DNA from: Torreya grandis | Lineage: Eukaryota; Streptophyta; Pinopsida; Cupressales; Taxaceae | DNA length: 64,000 bases | Assembly: GCA_037957365.1 (NCBI GenBank) | Contig: JARHVA010000593.1 | Location: 1,206,501-1,270,500 of the forward strand | Direction of reading: 5' to 3' | Shown here: piece after piece, positions 35,162 to 46,472 of the stretch | Position numbering within the stretch: the stretch's first letter is position 1 | Layout of the letters: each line of letters begins with the position of its first letter | Position numbers and translations under genes: made by a program | The notes under the pieces: generated by a model | What the model was told of the DNA's origin: nothing | What the model saw: the letters and a program-made list of their open reading frames with translations, nothing else | Database searches by the model: none

Positions 35162-36280
35162 GAGTAGGACACTTATGTCGATGTAGGTGTCTATTCTAGA
35201 CACTAATGTCCAGGGAATAGAAAAGTAAGTATAGACTTAGAACTTGCAAAGGTGGAAGATAAGCATGTTTTAAGCATTTTGGGAAAAATAAAAGGTCTAG
35301 GTCATCAACATAAGATTGGTCGAACTAAAATATAGGCTATAGGGCATAAGATAGCACATATACGAGACTTATAAAAGTGAGAAAGGTTAAAAAATAATAG
35401 GAATAACCAAGTTCTGAGGTTTCTAATTGTACAATATTGAGGTGTTTTATAATCCATACACATCATTTATATTCCCTCCTTTTATCTGGTAATGAAATTA
35501 TTGGTATAATTGAGAAGAAATGCATACCTAGGTGTGTATAACACATGTTGCCTTTATTTGAGTCCAACTTGAGTGCTTTTTTTGTGACTAATTTATAACC
35601 AAGAACATGTTATATTACATAATTAGTGTATATAAAATAAAATTGAAAGTATTAAAATTAAAAGAGCAAGGTTTAGGAGAAAATTTATGCATTAATGCAA
35701 CTACCTTACCTATTGACAAGTTGATTTGAAAAGATATATCACTTTAAGGCTATGAAACTAAGATTAAGACAAATATGTATAAATATGGAAAATACATATG
35801 TCTAAGGAGATAGAGAGACATTAGAAGGCACATGTCTCCAAACTTAGAGATAAGGTGAGTTTCCATCTGATAGTTGAGATTCGCTCAACTATTCAACCCA
35901 ATCATATTGATACCCTAGTGAGCATGAGTGAGCATAGTCAACTAATACTATCAAATTAGTAAGGGTGGATGATACAATCAAGTCTAACTTGAAAACTTGG
36001 TAAGATTGAGTGATTATTCACATCACCCATACCAAAATCAAACCAACTACTACAATAGATTGGATCAATACAGTCCTCAAAAATATATCATGGTGGGTGA
36101 TGATAGTCCCTAAAAGTGTTTTGAAATCTAGAACTATTTTAAATTTTATAATATTAGGTACACATTTCATAACATATGCACCTTAGATATGTCTAATGTT
36201 TAAACTATATATAATAATGGTACTAATGTATATAATTTTACCACAAATGTGAACCTAAATTATATAACTATGTGTTTTAG
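35162..36280. repeat. 1.11-kb tandem dimer, copy 2
   Basis: It aligns throughout to copy 1 and ends in CCTAAATTATATAACTATGTG as copy 1 ends in TCTAAATTATATAATTATGTC. Its nature is unknown. A TATAAAAG near the first third could be promoter-like. Confidence 0.85.
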
Positions 36281-36300
36281 CCAATTCAAAAATTGTGCAA

Positions 36301-36655
36301 GTGTAGAGAACATGATTTCAAAACATCCCCCTACTATATATGGATAAATATGAAAACTGAAATAAGTGCCAATGTGGAGGACATAATTTCAAAAAACAAG
36401 CCCCCAATTAATTTGGGCATGTCAAATATTGAATAAGTGTGGAGAACATGCTTTCAAAGAATGCCCCCATGGAATATGAAAATTATGAATGTGTGGAAGC
36501 CATGCCTACATGGCACACCCCCACTGAATCTAAAAACTATGAATATGTGGAAGCCATGATAATATAACCTACCCCCAATGAATCTAAAAATTGATATAAG
36601 TAACAAATATTGAATAAGTGTGGAGAAAATGCTTCAAATCATGCCCCCTTATATG
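36301..36655. repeat. Minisatellite with CCCCC-centred units, about 6 copies
   Basis: Units start at 36301, 36372, 36437, 36491, 36545 and 36618 (spacing 71, 65, 54, 54, 73). Each runs GTGTGGAGAACATGCTTTCA, then a run of four or five C, then AATGAATCTAAAAATT-type sequence. The two central units are the shortest and most alike. Confidence 0.75.
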
Positions 36656-38092
36656 TCCCTATTTGAGGTGAGGGAATAATAGGTACCGATATTTAATTTA
36701 CCTCAAAAAGATAAGACAACTGAATAATCTATCAATGTAACTATGTGGCATATAGAACAACATGTCTATGTAAATGTAGCATTGAAATATATAAAATAAT
36801 GTGACTACATGAAGGCATAAGATGCATGATAAAGATCATGGAAATGTATTGATAGTAATAGTACAAGTAAGCCAAACACATAAACAATAGCACTCAAAAT
36901 CAAGTCAATAATGGTCTAAAGAGACCATAAATAAGGGGCATGTTTAAGTGCCACACAATCTACGGGACATGACTTAGTCAAATGTCCATACAAAAATTAA
37001 TGAGATGTTTAAATGTCAAATAAATCATACATAGGAACATGATTGCAAGCAAAATAGAATATTCAAATGCTTAAACAAGCTAGACAATAACAATACAAGA
37101 CACTCAAGGAAGTGCATAAATGAAATCATAAGAAACCAACATAAAAATATCATATTATCCCATGGATCCAATGTGCTAGAAAAAAATGTCAAGTGCATAG
37201 AATATCAATTACCCTATGAAAGATATAATCATGGATAAAGATATAACTTGTGTGTACCATGATTGTAGAGGTGGATGCCCCCAATGTTTATATGACATGA
37301 GTAGAGGGAAGGCCCAACATTCAAAATAGGAATAGATCATGTATATGTTTATTTATGTATCACACTCAAGTATATGTGTGACACACATATGTATGTATAA
37401 GTAATTGATATTCCATTCATCAACATAGAACTAACAGGATCTAATAGAACATGTTTATGATGAATTTTTTTTGGTATTTTTGGAATATGTGAAGCTTTTC
37501 AACCTTAATTTGGATCTTTGATATTGTTTTAATTTTGATTGGATAAGTTAAAAATGTACATAGCATGTTATTACTCATGCTTTACATGTGTATTATAATA
37601 ACTAATGTTATCATTTGGAATATGTATTAATTTTCCTTCATGAGAAAAAGAAATACCTTGTTGATTTGGATCAAAATAGATTCCATTTGGTATAACCAAA
37701 GAGTTCCTAGTGTAAATGCATATGGAGATGTGTTGGACATAAACCAAACCTTTATTTGAATTGATTTAGGACCAAAAGCAATTGGTATTATTATGTTTCC
37801 CAATGAGTCTTTCCAACCTCCTTTATTTTTAAAGTTTGTTAGATCAAAGCTAATTTATTATAAATGTCTTACATTACAAGTAGTTTTTGCTTGTGTAGGA
37901 TTAATATGGTTATGCCAAAAATAATCACCACCCATGAATACAGTAATTTTTAAATATTATTAACATGGATACTCTTGTATTGCTCATCATGGGTCTTTTT
38001 CATAAGATGCAGACCTTGGAGTGGTCCCATTTTGAGTAACCCTTATAGGAAACCTTGTAAAGATTAGGAAATCCACATTTTTGTTCATAATT
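36656..38092. other. No recognisable gene; flank of Tat-type LTR
   Basis: AT-rich sequence. A short inverted repeat ATATGTGTG/CACACATAT lies near 37372. A TGTTGG at 37731 could be the start of the left Tat LTR, but similarity to the right LTR is not evident until about 38093, so I did not extend the LTR. Confidence 0.4.
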
Positions 38093-39122
38093 TTTCATAA
38101 AATAGCCATTTAGATTCAAATATTCCAAGGCTTAACGTGGAGTTAGCAAGTGTCTAAATCTTGGGAGCTAAGATCAAATCTAATAATGAGTAGTGATAAG
38201 ATAGATGTCAATGGGTATCAAAGATCCAATGGTGTAAATTTGATCATGAATCAAAGATCAATGGTGAGTATCAAGTCAAAAATTCAACATAAATGTGTTG
38301 ATGATGTGTCAATATCTTAGGTACTTGAATAGATATACAATGGTGCATGTTGACTAACAACATCAGTGGGTCTAGGCAGATCGATGATGCACATGCAATC
38401 GTATAAAAAAGATCAACAGTGATTAATGGGTCAACAAGTTAGTGAATCTCAAAGACAAATAAGAAGCTTCCAAGTGTCTCAACTATATTAAACTAGCAAA
38501 ATATCAATGGCTCATGTTCATTCATATAGAAGTAGATCTATGGTGCGTATGAAGTCAAGAAATCAAAAAGATGATAATAAGATCTTATGAGATGATTGAA
38601 GAGCTAATAGTTAGCATAATATGAGAAGCCCAAATTGAAATTGATGATCGATATCAAAAATTGAAAGCTAAGGGACTTTAGAGAAGAACAAATGTGATCT
38701 ATGGTTGAACTAGTGGATGCCATAAAGGCATACATGTTGGATAAAGGATATCACCACCCTAAGCATGTAAAGCACATAAATACAATATCAAATATGATTT
38801 GGATAACAAATAACATATCCTATAGAGTCATTTAATGCTATTAAATGCCTATAAATATTTTTGAAAGCTTCTATATGTAGGTTTTATGTCTCATTAAAGT
38901 TCAATAAATCCTAGCTTATGAATCTTCATTTGCAATCATGACTATATGAAAACCAATAGGGTGATTGGTTTTCATACATAATAGATCTATATTAAGGATT
39001 TAGAAGAAATGGAAAAATGATGAATACACAAGGAATGCTAGAATAAAAACCAATGATAAAGCTCAAGTAATTGTCTTATAACATGAAGTACTTCAAGCAT
39101 GATTGAGGAAGATAGTGAAGGG

Positions 39123-39375
39123 CATTAATATAGAGGAGCTCGATGAGGATTAATGCAGTGATAGGGATTTATCCCTATATTTGGTCTTGATCTTAAAATT
39201 CTCCATCATTCTAAATAAATATACAATACCATTAATGTAGAGGAGCTCAAGAAGGATTCATGTAGTGGTGTGGATTGCTCCCTAAAGCTAGTCTTGATCT
39301 TCACATTTTCCATCATGCAAAAGAAAGATATAGTGACATTAATGTAGTAGAAAGATCAAGAAAGATTGAATTAGT
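39123..39375 (+). repeat. 107-bp tandem repeat in Tat 5' LTR (2.3 copies)
   Basis: Units begin with CATTAATRTAGAGGAGCTC at 39123, 39230 and 39337, exactly 107 bp apart, with the third partial. They include TTGGTCTTGATCTT and TTCTCCATCAT. The position 75-330 bp upstream of the TATA box suggests a U3 enhancer-type repeat. Confidence 0.88.
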
Positions 39376-39450
39376 GGTTTTTTTAGTGTAAGTAGGCTCA
39401 TTAATGACCCCTTTAGTTCTATATTCTCTCTCTCTTACCTTCTTTCTTCC

Positions 39451-39458
39451 TATAAATG
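39451..39458 (+). promoter_or_regulatory. TATA box of Tat 5' LTR
   Basis: TATAAATG follows a CT-rich tract (CTCTCTCTCTTACC), with leader-like sequence after it. In the right LTR the equivalent position reads TTAAATAC, so only the left copy keeps the box. Confidence 0.5.
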
Positions 39459-40379
39459 CTAGTTTTGAGAACTTGATTTGTATCCCTCGGCTGGGTATAG
39501 AAAACCTCTCCTAAAATCACTTTGTAAACTCTTTTAAACAATATAATACAATTTTATATTCTAGTTTAATGCTAAGTGTGCTTTATTGAAGTTTGATTTA
39601 TGGAATGTATGTTGTCTATTCATCATCTGTAGGTCCTTCATGCATCTTGATTTAAGATGTTTAGTTTCTTGTAGGTTTTGTGAAGTGTTAACTAGTGAGG
39701 TTTTTTTGAAGTGTCATAGGTCCATAGTGTCTTACAAGTGGATTCATTAGTATTCATGAAAGTGTCCAAGCTGATAGTAGATCATTTAAAATTTAGTGTA
39801 TCACCACACTTAAAGTAGGTTTTCATTCATATATTTTCTCCCCTTTTCATCCTAATAGATTAATTTTTAATAAGAGAAATTCAAATTGTCATATCTAAGG
39901 AGATAGCCTCATTCAAAAACCTAGAGTTCTAACCCAACATTAGGTGACCTACAGCCTAGGGTCATTCCCATGTTGGACTTGGTTTAGGTAGAGGACCTGA
40001 ATAATCTTTTTCTCAACTAGGGTGCAACCTAAAACCTCCAACAGTTTTTGCACACCTGGTGGAACATGTTCTCTTTGACATATCCAAAGTTTGGAGTTGT
40101 GAAGAAGTATTTTTAGTAGAGGGAGACATCCACCATCATCAAAATCTAAATATTATCCAAGTTGTACAGTCCATAACATCATCTAGACAACACCTCTCAT
40201 GCCAAAGGTTACTAGAAGGTTAGATTGTAAAGGTATTACCTTTGATTTCATTAAAATACATTCTAATTCATATAAAAGAGCAAGATTCAATAGGATAGGT
40301 CCTTATCCCCAAAATAAATATTCATCTCCTGGTCATCCTATTATTTTAAGTAGTACAACCCCCACTATATAAATGGAAA

Positions 40380-42000
40380 GGCGTAGAATGTAATATTTTA
40401 TACCCTTCAATAGTGGTAACCCTCTTAACCTTCAACAACATGATGATATACCTACTTCCTTTTATAATATTCTACCATACTTTATAGGAGAAAAATCCAC
40501 TGCCCCTATAGAGAACATAGTTGACATTACAAACCTTTGTTTAGTACATAACATTACATAAGATAATATATCCATGAGACTAATAGCCACATAATTGAAA
40601 GGAATAGCCCTAAAATGGTATAGGGGTCTATCTCCTACCTAAATTAATACTTGGGATGAGTTTGGTGAATGCTTATGTAAACAATTTGAGGATAGAAGTG
40701 AACATGTGTCACTTGTTAAATAACTTAACCTCAATCAAGAGGGTATCACCTATGGTTGATTTCAAATATAGATTCCAAAAAAATTGGATAGGATCCCTTT
40801 CATTATTAAAGCCACAATAATTATTCTTTTATTTACCATTTGATAGCATTAAATTTAGACATTGCAGTCATGATCCAATCTATGGGTGGGACAACTCTAT
40901 TTGGGGCTTATGAGATAGCTATAAGGGCATAAAAATATTTGATACAAGTATGGAAACTCATGCAAAGACATCTCATGCCAATTTTTATTGAGCTTTAGCC
41001 AACCCCACCTACCATTGTTCCATTTCCCACTCTAAATAATCAAGCCCAACCTGATGATAATCAAGTGGATAAATTTACAAGGATTGAGATCTTGTTGAAG
41101 GCACAAAACAACAAGTTAGTGTCTCTAGAGAGATAGTAATATAATTCATATAGGCCATACCAAGGTCCATTCCAATCCTAATACCCTATTCAATCCTAAA
41201 ATAGACCCCCTTATCTATCAAATAAACAAGCCCAAGCCCAAATTACTTAAGGTATATCTTATAATAGTCACAATCCCACAACTAAAATTAGCTCAAGGGC
41301 TTTGGTCCCCACATATAAAAACCTTACACAAGATGGTCAATGGCAATCACGAGGGTATTCTAATGAGATGGTAATGGATAAAAGTGGATAAATGTATCAA
41401 TATCCTAGTTGGAAGCATGACCCTTCATTCTAAGACCATGACATAATGCCTCCTCCACCATAAGGCCCTCAAATGAATCAAGGTAGTATGCCTACCTTAA
41501 CACCATTGGAGGCTTAGATTCAACATCAAGTGAACATAGATAAGGCACTAGCTGACACCAAGAGCATAAAATTTCAAGAAGGGGAACATGTGTTTGAGCA
41601 TGTAGCAGTAAACATAGGGCAAACTAAACAAATGGAAAATCAACCTACTTTATCTAATACAAGGGCTAAGAGGGAGATGTTGGATGACAATTTGGGGTAG
41701 CTTAAGGATTCTTCAACACCTCCACAAGTTAGTCAACAACCTACCACTTTAAATAGAGCTAATAAAGCTCCTAAAACTCAAAATATACCTCAACACCATA
41801 GACAATAATAAAAGTCTCCTTTTGTTCCTCATGTCACTCAAGTGTCAGGTGATACTTCTACTTCCAAGGTGTAGTTCAAATGCTCTAGTCTTCTTTTCAA
41901 TATTGTAGATCATATGAAAAAGGCTAATGTCATTATGTCTATGTATAATTCTTTATCTATTCTAGGACAAAAAGAGATTCTTTAGAAAGAGCTCTCCAAA
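40380..42000 (+). pseudogene. Tat-type gag remnant
   Basis: The plus strand translates, with stops and frame changes, to IGEKSTAPIENIVDITNLCL, VHNITQDNISMRLIAT, LKGIALKWYRGLSPT, INTWDEFGECLCKQFEDRSE and HVSLVK (40480-40730). This is the retrotransposon gag domain, with its LKG-A-WY-L and W-F---F--F blocks. A Pro/Gln-rich, low-complexity tail follows to about 41900. Gag builds the particle. No zinc knuckle was evident, as in many Tat elements. Decay is heavy after 40800. Confidence 0.75.
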
Positions 42001-42009
42001 CCTTCTCAT

Positions 42010-42300
42010 GTGAATGAGACAATTGATAAGGTGAACACTATATTTACCAATAGTAGTCAACCTAGTCAAATTCAAGTTCCTAGTAAATATCCTAGTCAAG
42101 ATCAAGTTCATAATGTTGTTCATCCCCCTAAGGTTGTCAAACCCCCTTCATTCTATTTGTTAGTCATCATAGGGGACTACTTAGTGCACAATTGTATGAT
42201 AAATTTAGGAGCTTCAACCTCATTTATACCTAAAGCCATAATAGATAAGCTTGAGCTTAAGTATGTGCCTAATGAAAAAGGTGTTCTCTAGTTGGATGGT
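42010..42300 (+). pseudogene. Tat-type aspartic protease (active site lost)
   Basis: An open frame of 93 codons reads FYLLVIIGDYLVHNCMINLG followed by ASTSFIPKAIIDKLELKY. The retropepsin active site D-x-G-A-S is present as N-L-G-A-S: the catalytic Asp codon has become AAT (42202-42204). The frame stops at 42289 before the flap region, and the rest (42300-42480) is eroded. The domain would mature gag-pol. It lies between gag and the extra RNase H. Confidence 0.8.
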
Positions 42301-42698
42301 TTCCCCACTAAAGAGTAGGTATATTGAAAGATATTAAGGTCACATTGGAAGCTTTCCCAAATTATGTCATCACTCAAGATGTAATGGTTGTATACCTACC
42401 CCCATATTTTGCCTTATGCCTATTTATGGATTTTACTACAAAAATTTGGGGCTATTTGTGTTCTAACTAGTCATACATGGTTTTTAGGACCAGATATGGG
42501 ACTAGGGTCACTATTAGGTTAGAACCTATCTCTAGGTTCCATTTAGAGCCCTATACCATATTTGAAGAGGATGAAAATGCTAGTATGTAAGATCCTCATG
42601 ACCATCTTGAGGGTATTTTAGACCTATAATTCGATGAATGGGATGCTAACAATTATGGATTTGATCCCTACACTAATATTGAATAAGTAGGCTTAAGG

Positions 42699-43243
42699 GT
42701 GTATTGCATACATGAGGAAGGTGTTGATATACATTGCCTAACTAACACCACTCAAGAGGAAGATGGTCTATGGAATTTATTCTTTGATGGATCAAGGTTA
42801 AAAAATGGTAATAGAATTGGATCCATTCTGGTTCACCCTCAAATTAGAGGTACTATTCATTGGGAATATTTTAGTTTAGTTGCACTTCAAACACCACTGA
42901 ATATGAGGCTCTTTTACATGGTTTTCAAGAGGCAAGAAAAAGAGGTGTCAAACTTCTTAAAGTCAAGGGTGATAGTGATCTTATTGTGCAACAATTAAGA
43001 GACATAAGTGCATTCAAGAACTATCATTTGAAAGCCTACAAGCATCTTGTATGGGATCTCATAAAGGATTTATTTGAATTCAATATACAATCCATAACAA
43101 AAAAGGAAAATCAACATGCAAATATACTTGCAACCATTGGAGCTCAGTATGAGGTTGTAGAAGGAGTCAATGGAAACCAAAGTCAAGATAAGATCAAGGT
43201 CATATGTACTCTATCCATACCTAATAATGAGGTTAGTTGTTAG
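42699..43243 (+). pseudogene. Extra RNase H domain located before reverse transcriptase
   Basis: Two overlapping frames (42699-42998 and 42986-43243), joined by a shift near 42890, give an RNase H of the plant/archaeal type found in Tat elements: WNLFFDGSRLKNGNRIGSIL (first Asp), EYEALLHGFQEARKRG (Glu), VKGDSDLIVQQLRD (Asp), KNYHLKAYKHLVWDLI, and ENQHANILATIGAQYEV, where the last catalytic Asp of the usual HAD is Asn. It is followed by SIPNNEV and then the reverse-transcriptase leader. It therefore sits between protease and reverse transcriptase rather than after the polymerase. Confidence 0.8.
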
Positions 43244-43346
43244 GTGTTTGATAATGATGACCAAATTATATGTTTTTTGATGCAGGAGGCAAAACTATGC
43301 CATAAGAATCAAAATAAATTCCAACATCAAGTATGATGATCAGATA

Positions 43347-44208
43347 GTGAAACTAAGATATAACAAGATGCCTAAGGGGATTATGACATTGGAAAGCATC
43401 TTCAATGAATATGACCAAGTGAGAAGAGGAAAGGAATGTATCTTAGCCAAGGAGGAACATTATGAAAAGATAGAGATCTTTAAATATAAATTGTTGAAGT
43501 TAGGAAAGATTAACACAACAAAAGAGAAAGCTACATTTTTTGAATTATTCCAAGAGTTCTCTAATGTGTTTGTAATGGAATACAAGGATTTGAAAGGTTT
43601 TGATCCCAAACTTGCTCAACATGCCATTGATCTAGAAAATAATGCAAGACCAATCAAGCAAAAACAAAGGCTTGTCAACCCAAAAATGGAGTTGATGAGA
43701 AGGGAGCTATTTAATTTGATTGAGTTAAATATAATATTATCCATTAAACATTCCTCATGGGTGGAAAACCTTATGCCAATGAGATAGAATAATGGGAAAA
43801 TACATCTATGTGTTGACTTCAGGGACCTTAATAAAATATACCTAAAATACCATTACCTATTACCCTTAATGGATCAAATTCTTTAAAAGGTGGTAGTTTC
43901 ATAGAGATTATAATTGCTTAATGGCTACTCTAGTTATAGTCAGATTATGGCCAAGGAAGATGATAATCATAAGAGTACCTTCACCACAAAGTGGGGCACT
44001 TATGCATATATGAAATTTCCTTTTGGGCTATCCAATGTTGGAGCAAATTTAAAGAGGGTAATGGATGTTGCCTTTTAAGGATTGATCAATGACTAGGTGA
44101 TCATCTACCTAGATAACATCATGATTTTCTCAAAGGACCCAACTAATCACATTGCTCACTTGAGGTTAATATTTGAAAGATGTAGAGAATTTGGTCTGTC
44201 ATTGAATC

Positions 44209-44278
<70 letters not shown>

Positions 44279-44400
44279 GTATTTATGGGGGTAGGTTATT
44301 AGGCCATGTAGTGTCCAAATATGGTCTTTCCATTGATCCTAAAAGAGTTAGGTCCATCTTATTCTTACCCTTTCCAAAACATAAGAAGGGTCTATAGAGT
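43347..44400 (+). pseudogene. Tat-type reverse transcriptase (broken)
   Basis: It runs FFELFQEFSNVFVMEYKDLK, FDPKLAQHAIDLE, ARPIKQKQRLVNPKME (43530-43700), HSSWVENLMPMR, GKIHLCVDFRDLNK (first catalytic Asp region), FTTKWGTYAYMKFPFGLSNV, then IIYLDNIMIFSKD. The polymerase box YxDD has become Y-L-D-N (AAC at 44115-44117), which should abolish activity. Stops occur at 43786, in the middle region and at 44078. A 64-base TA microsatellite interrupts the coding sequence after LSLNPN. The domain would copy element RNA into DNA. Confidence 0.85.
44212..44275. repeat. (AT)32 microsatellite inside reverse transcriptase
   Basis: A 64-base AT run replaces the codons normally encoding the segment after the LNP motif. 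The open frame reads through it as repeating Ile-Tyr. It is clearly a late expansion in dead coding sequence. Confidence 0.95.
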
Positions 44401-44999
44401 TTCTTAGGAAATATAAGTTTTATAAGAAGGTTTATCCCAATATTTGTAGAGTTAGTCAAACCTCTTACTCACATGTTAATAAACTACAAGGAGTTTACAT
44501 GGACCAACTAAAGTAAGAGGAGTTTTGAGGCCATCAAAGAGGCCATCTCTCATGCCTCTACACTTCTTAATCCAATTTTAACAAGGAATTCTACTTATAT
44601 GCCTTCTCTACATTGTATGCAGTCTATGTCATGTTGATGCAACAAAATGAGAAAGGTTTGGAATAGCCTATTGCTTTCTCTAGTCAAGGATTGGAGGGGT
44701 ATGAAGAGAGGTATAGATTTGTAGAGAAACATGTGATTTTAGTAGTGAGAGGTTTAAATAAATGTAGGCACATTACCTAATAATAATATCATACTCATTG
44801 TGGTACACCCAAGTATTAAAGAGTTTATACTCAACAAAGACCTCAATGAGAAAAAATTTAGATGTGGGATAAAATGTATGGATTATGACCTTAAAGTTAG
44901 AGTCACAAAGATTTTAAGGGGAAAAGGGTTATGTGAGAACCTTGTAGGAGAGGTAAAACAAGATAAAGATCAAGTGTTGGTAGTCCATGACAATAAATA
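44401..44999 (+). pseudogene. Tat-type RNase H following reverse transcriptase (broken)
   Basis: The translation includes FLGNISFIRRFIPIF, KPLTHMLINYKEFTW (the reverse-transcriptase thumb/connection), then a degraded RNase H with MQQNEKGLE, IAFSSQGLEGYEERYRFVEK, and VVHPSIKEFILNKDLNEKK with YDLKVRVTKILRGKGLCENL in the open frame 44800-44997. The active site is not intact. It would remove the RNA template. It is separate from the extra RNase H at 42699-43243. Confidence 0.75.
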
Positions 45000-46199
45000 G
45001 GCAATTGCAAACAACACATCTTTCATTTGGACACATGATATACTTAGATTTCTTGAGTCAGGCTAGTGGCCTATGGGACTAGATAGATCCAAGAGAAACA
45101 TAAGAGGCATGATTTTAAAGAGAGACATAAGAGGCATGCTTTTAATGTTTGTGGAGTCATGCCAAATAGACAAGCTATAGAGATTACAACCTCTAAGATT
45201 ATTAGAGCAGGATAATTTTGGACCATAATGTTTAGAGATTCAAAATCTTTGATAAGGAAATTCCCAAAATGTGTAAAGTTTATTGGCAAGCTAAAACTAG
45301 TTGCCCTTCCCTTACAACCCATATAAGTAGAACAACATTTCATACAATGGGGATTAGATTTCATAGAGATGATCCACCCCCTATCAAGTAAAAGAAATAA
45401 ATGGATAATTATAGATACATAATAATTTACAATGTGGGTTGAAATAACTACCCTCAAGGAAGCTAATGAAGATTCTGTCTTAGAATTTTATGATAACCTT
45501 ATGACTAGATTCGGTGTGCCTTCTAAAATTATTTATGAGAATTTGTTGTCCTTAAAGATAAATAAGGTATGTGAGTGGACTCTTTCATATGGAATTTATC
45601 TCAATTCATCCTCAAACTATTACCCATAGGGTAAAGTATTATCAGAGTCCTTAAATAAGAACTTGTTGAGGATTATCAAGAGAACTATGGAAGATGGTTA
45701 GAAGGAGTGGCATACTAGACTAAGGATTACCATATGGGTAGACAAAGTGACAACTAAGAAAGATATTGGACACTCCCCATAACTTTTTGTCTATGATAAT
45801 GAAGCCAAAATTCTTATATCTTTTGAACTTCTTGCATTAGAGCTTGCACATCAACTTGAGCTCCTATAAGATGATGTTATACAGGTAACACTGAATGAGC
45901 TAAGATAGTTGAAGGAGATAAGGGACACTACTATACATATTATGTGGCCTAATCAGAACCAAGTGAAGAGGTCATTTGATAAGAGGGATTCCTCAAAGAC
46001 ATTCTAAAAAGGTGATATAGTCCTTAAATGGGATGAGGACCATGCAAAACTAGGAAAGTACTCCAACTTTGATAGCCTTTGGATTGGGCCTTATATTATC
46101 AAAGGTTGGAAGGAAATCAATTCCTTTGATCTTGCTAGGTTGAATATATAAATCCTTCCCATCCCTTTTAATGGGAGGTATCTTAAATTCTACTACTAG
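45000..46199 (+). pseudogene. Tat-type integrase (broken)
   Basis: The eroded zinc-binding part spans about 45000-45300. A small direct repeat (AGAGGCATG-TTTTAA) lies at 45105-45140. The core then reads WGLDF-type sequence, MWVEITTLKEANEDSVLEFY and DNLMTRFGVPSKIIYEN, where the catalytic D of the usual ISDN is Glu. NSSSNYYP-stop-GKVLSESLNKNLLRIIKRTM with W-WHTRL follows, with Ser where the catalytic Glu (AE) is expected. The C-terminus has VKRSFDKRDSS, GDIVLKWDEDHAKLGKYSNF and PFNGRYLKFYY, then TAG at 46197-46199. Minus-strand frame 45071-45457 is a shadow. Confidence 0.8.
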
Positions 46200-46472
46200 T
46201 GTTATCTCATGATCTTTATACATAGGTAGATAGGTCTGTCTTTAGCTCCAAGTACTCTTACACATTGCTTTATTTATTATTTTTTAGTGTTTTGGTGTGT
46301 TTTATTGCTTCATTAGTGTTTATATGTATTCCTTTGATTCAAAGTGTTTCCAATATTTAGGAAAAATCCTTTTTTAAGTAATACTTCATTTGTCTAATCA
46401 TCACGAGTAAGCTTGATCAAATTCTAGGTTCTATGACCAACAAATTGGTCAAGCCAGCTGAGTCACCAAAAA
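46200..46472 (+). other. Pol-to-3' LTR spacer
   Basis: A 273-bp T-rich stretch between the pol stop and the LTR. The bases before the LTR (GTCACCAAAAA) are a poor polypurine tract, so that element has decayed or the LTR start is slightly off. Confidence 0.5.

Larger units (their letters stand above)
38093..40043 (+). repeat. 5' LTR of Tat-type element (5' end truncated or too diverged)
   Basis: Similarity to the right LTR begins at CATAAAATAGCCATTTAGAT and continues to CCTCCAACA at 40043. The right LTR has about 540 bp more at its start. Features include recurring GATC-AATGGTG motifs, a 107-bp tandem repeat, a CT-rich tract (39421-39450) and a TATA box. Just inside is GTTTTTGCACACCTGGTGG, the probable primer-site region, for which I could not name the tRNA. 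Confidence 0.85.

Noticed and set aside
36301..36655. CRISPR-like array
   Set aside because: Units vary from 54 to 73 bp with drift across the whole unit, not constant repeats with unique spacers. The setting is plant repeat DNA.
37372..37392. Regulatory hairpin from ATATGTGTG/CACACATAT
   Set aside because: A short TG/CA inverted repeat of this type is expected by chance in such low-complexity sequence and has no gene nearby.
37731..38092. Left end of the Tat 5' LTR at TGTTGG (37731)
   Set aside because: The stretch to 38092 shows no convincing similarity to the start of the right LTR, and no ACTAC target duplication precedes it.
45071..45457. Minus-strand open frame of 128 codons
   Set aside because: It is antisense to the plus-strand integrase remnant, whose motifs (MWVEITTLKE, RFGVP) are clear.
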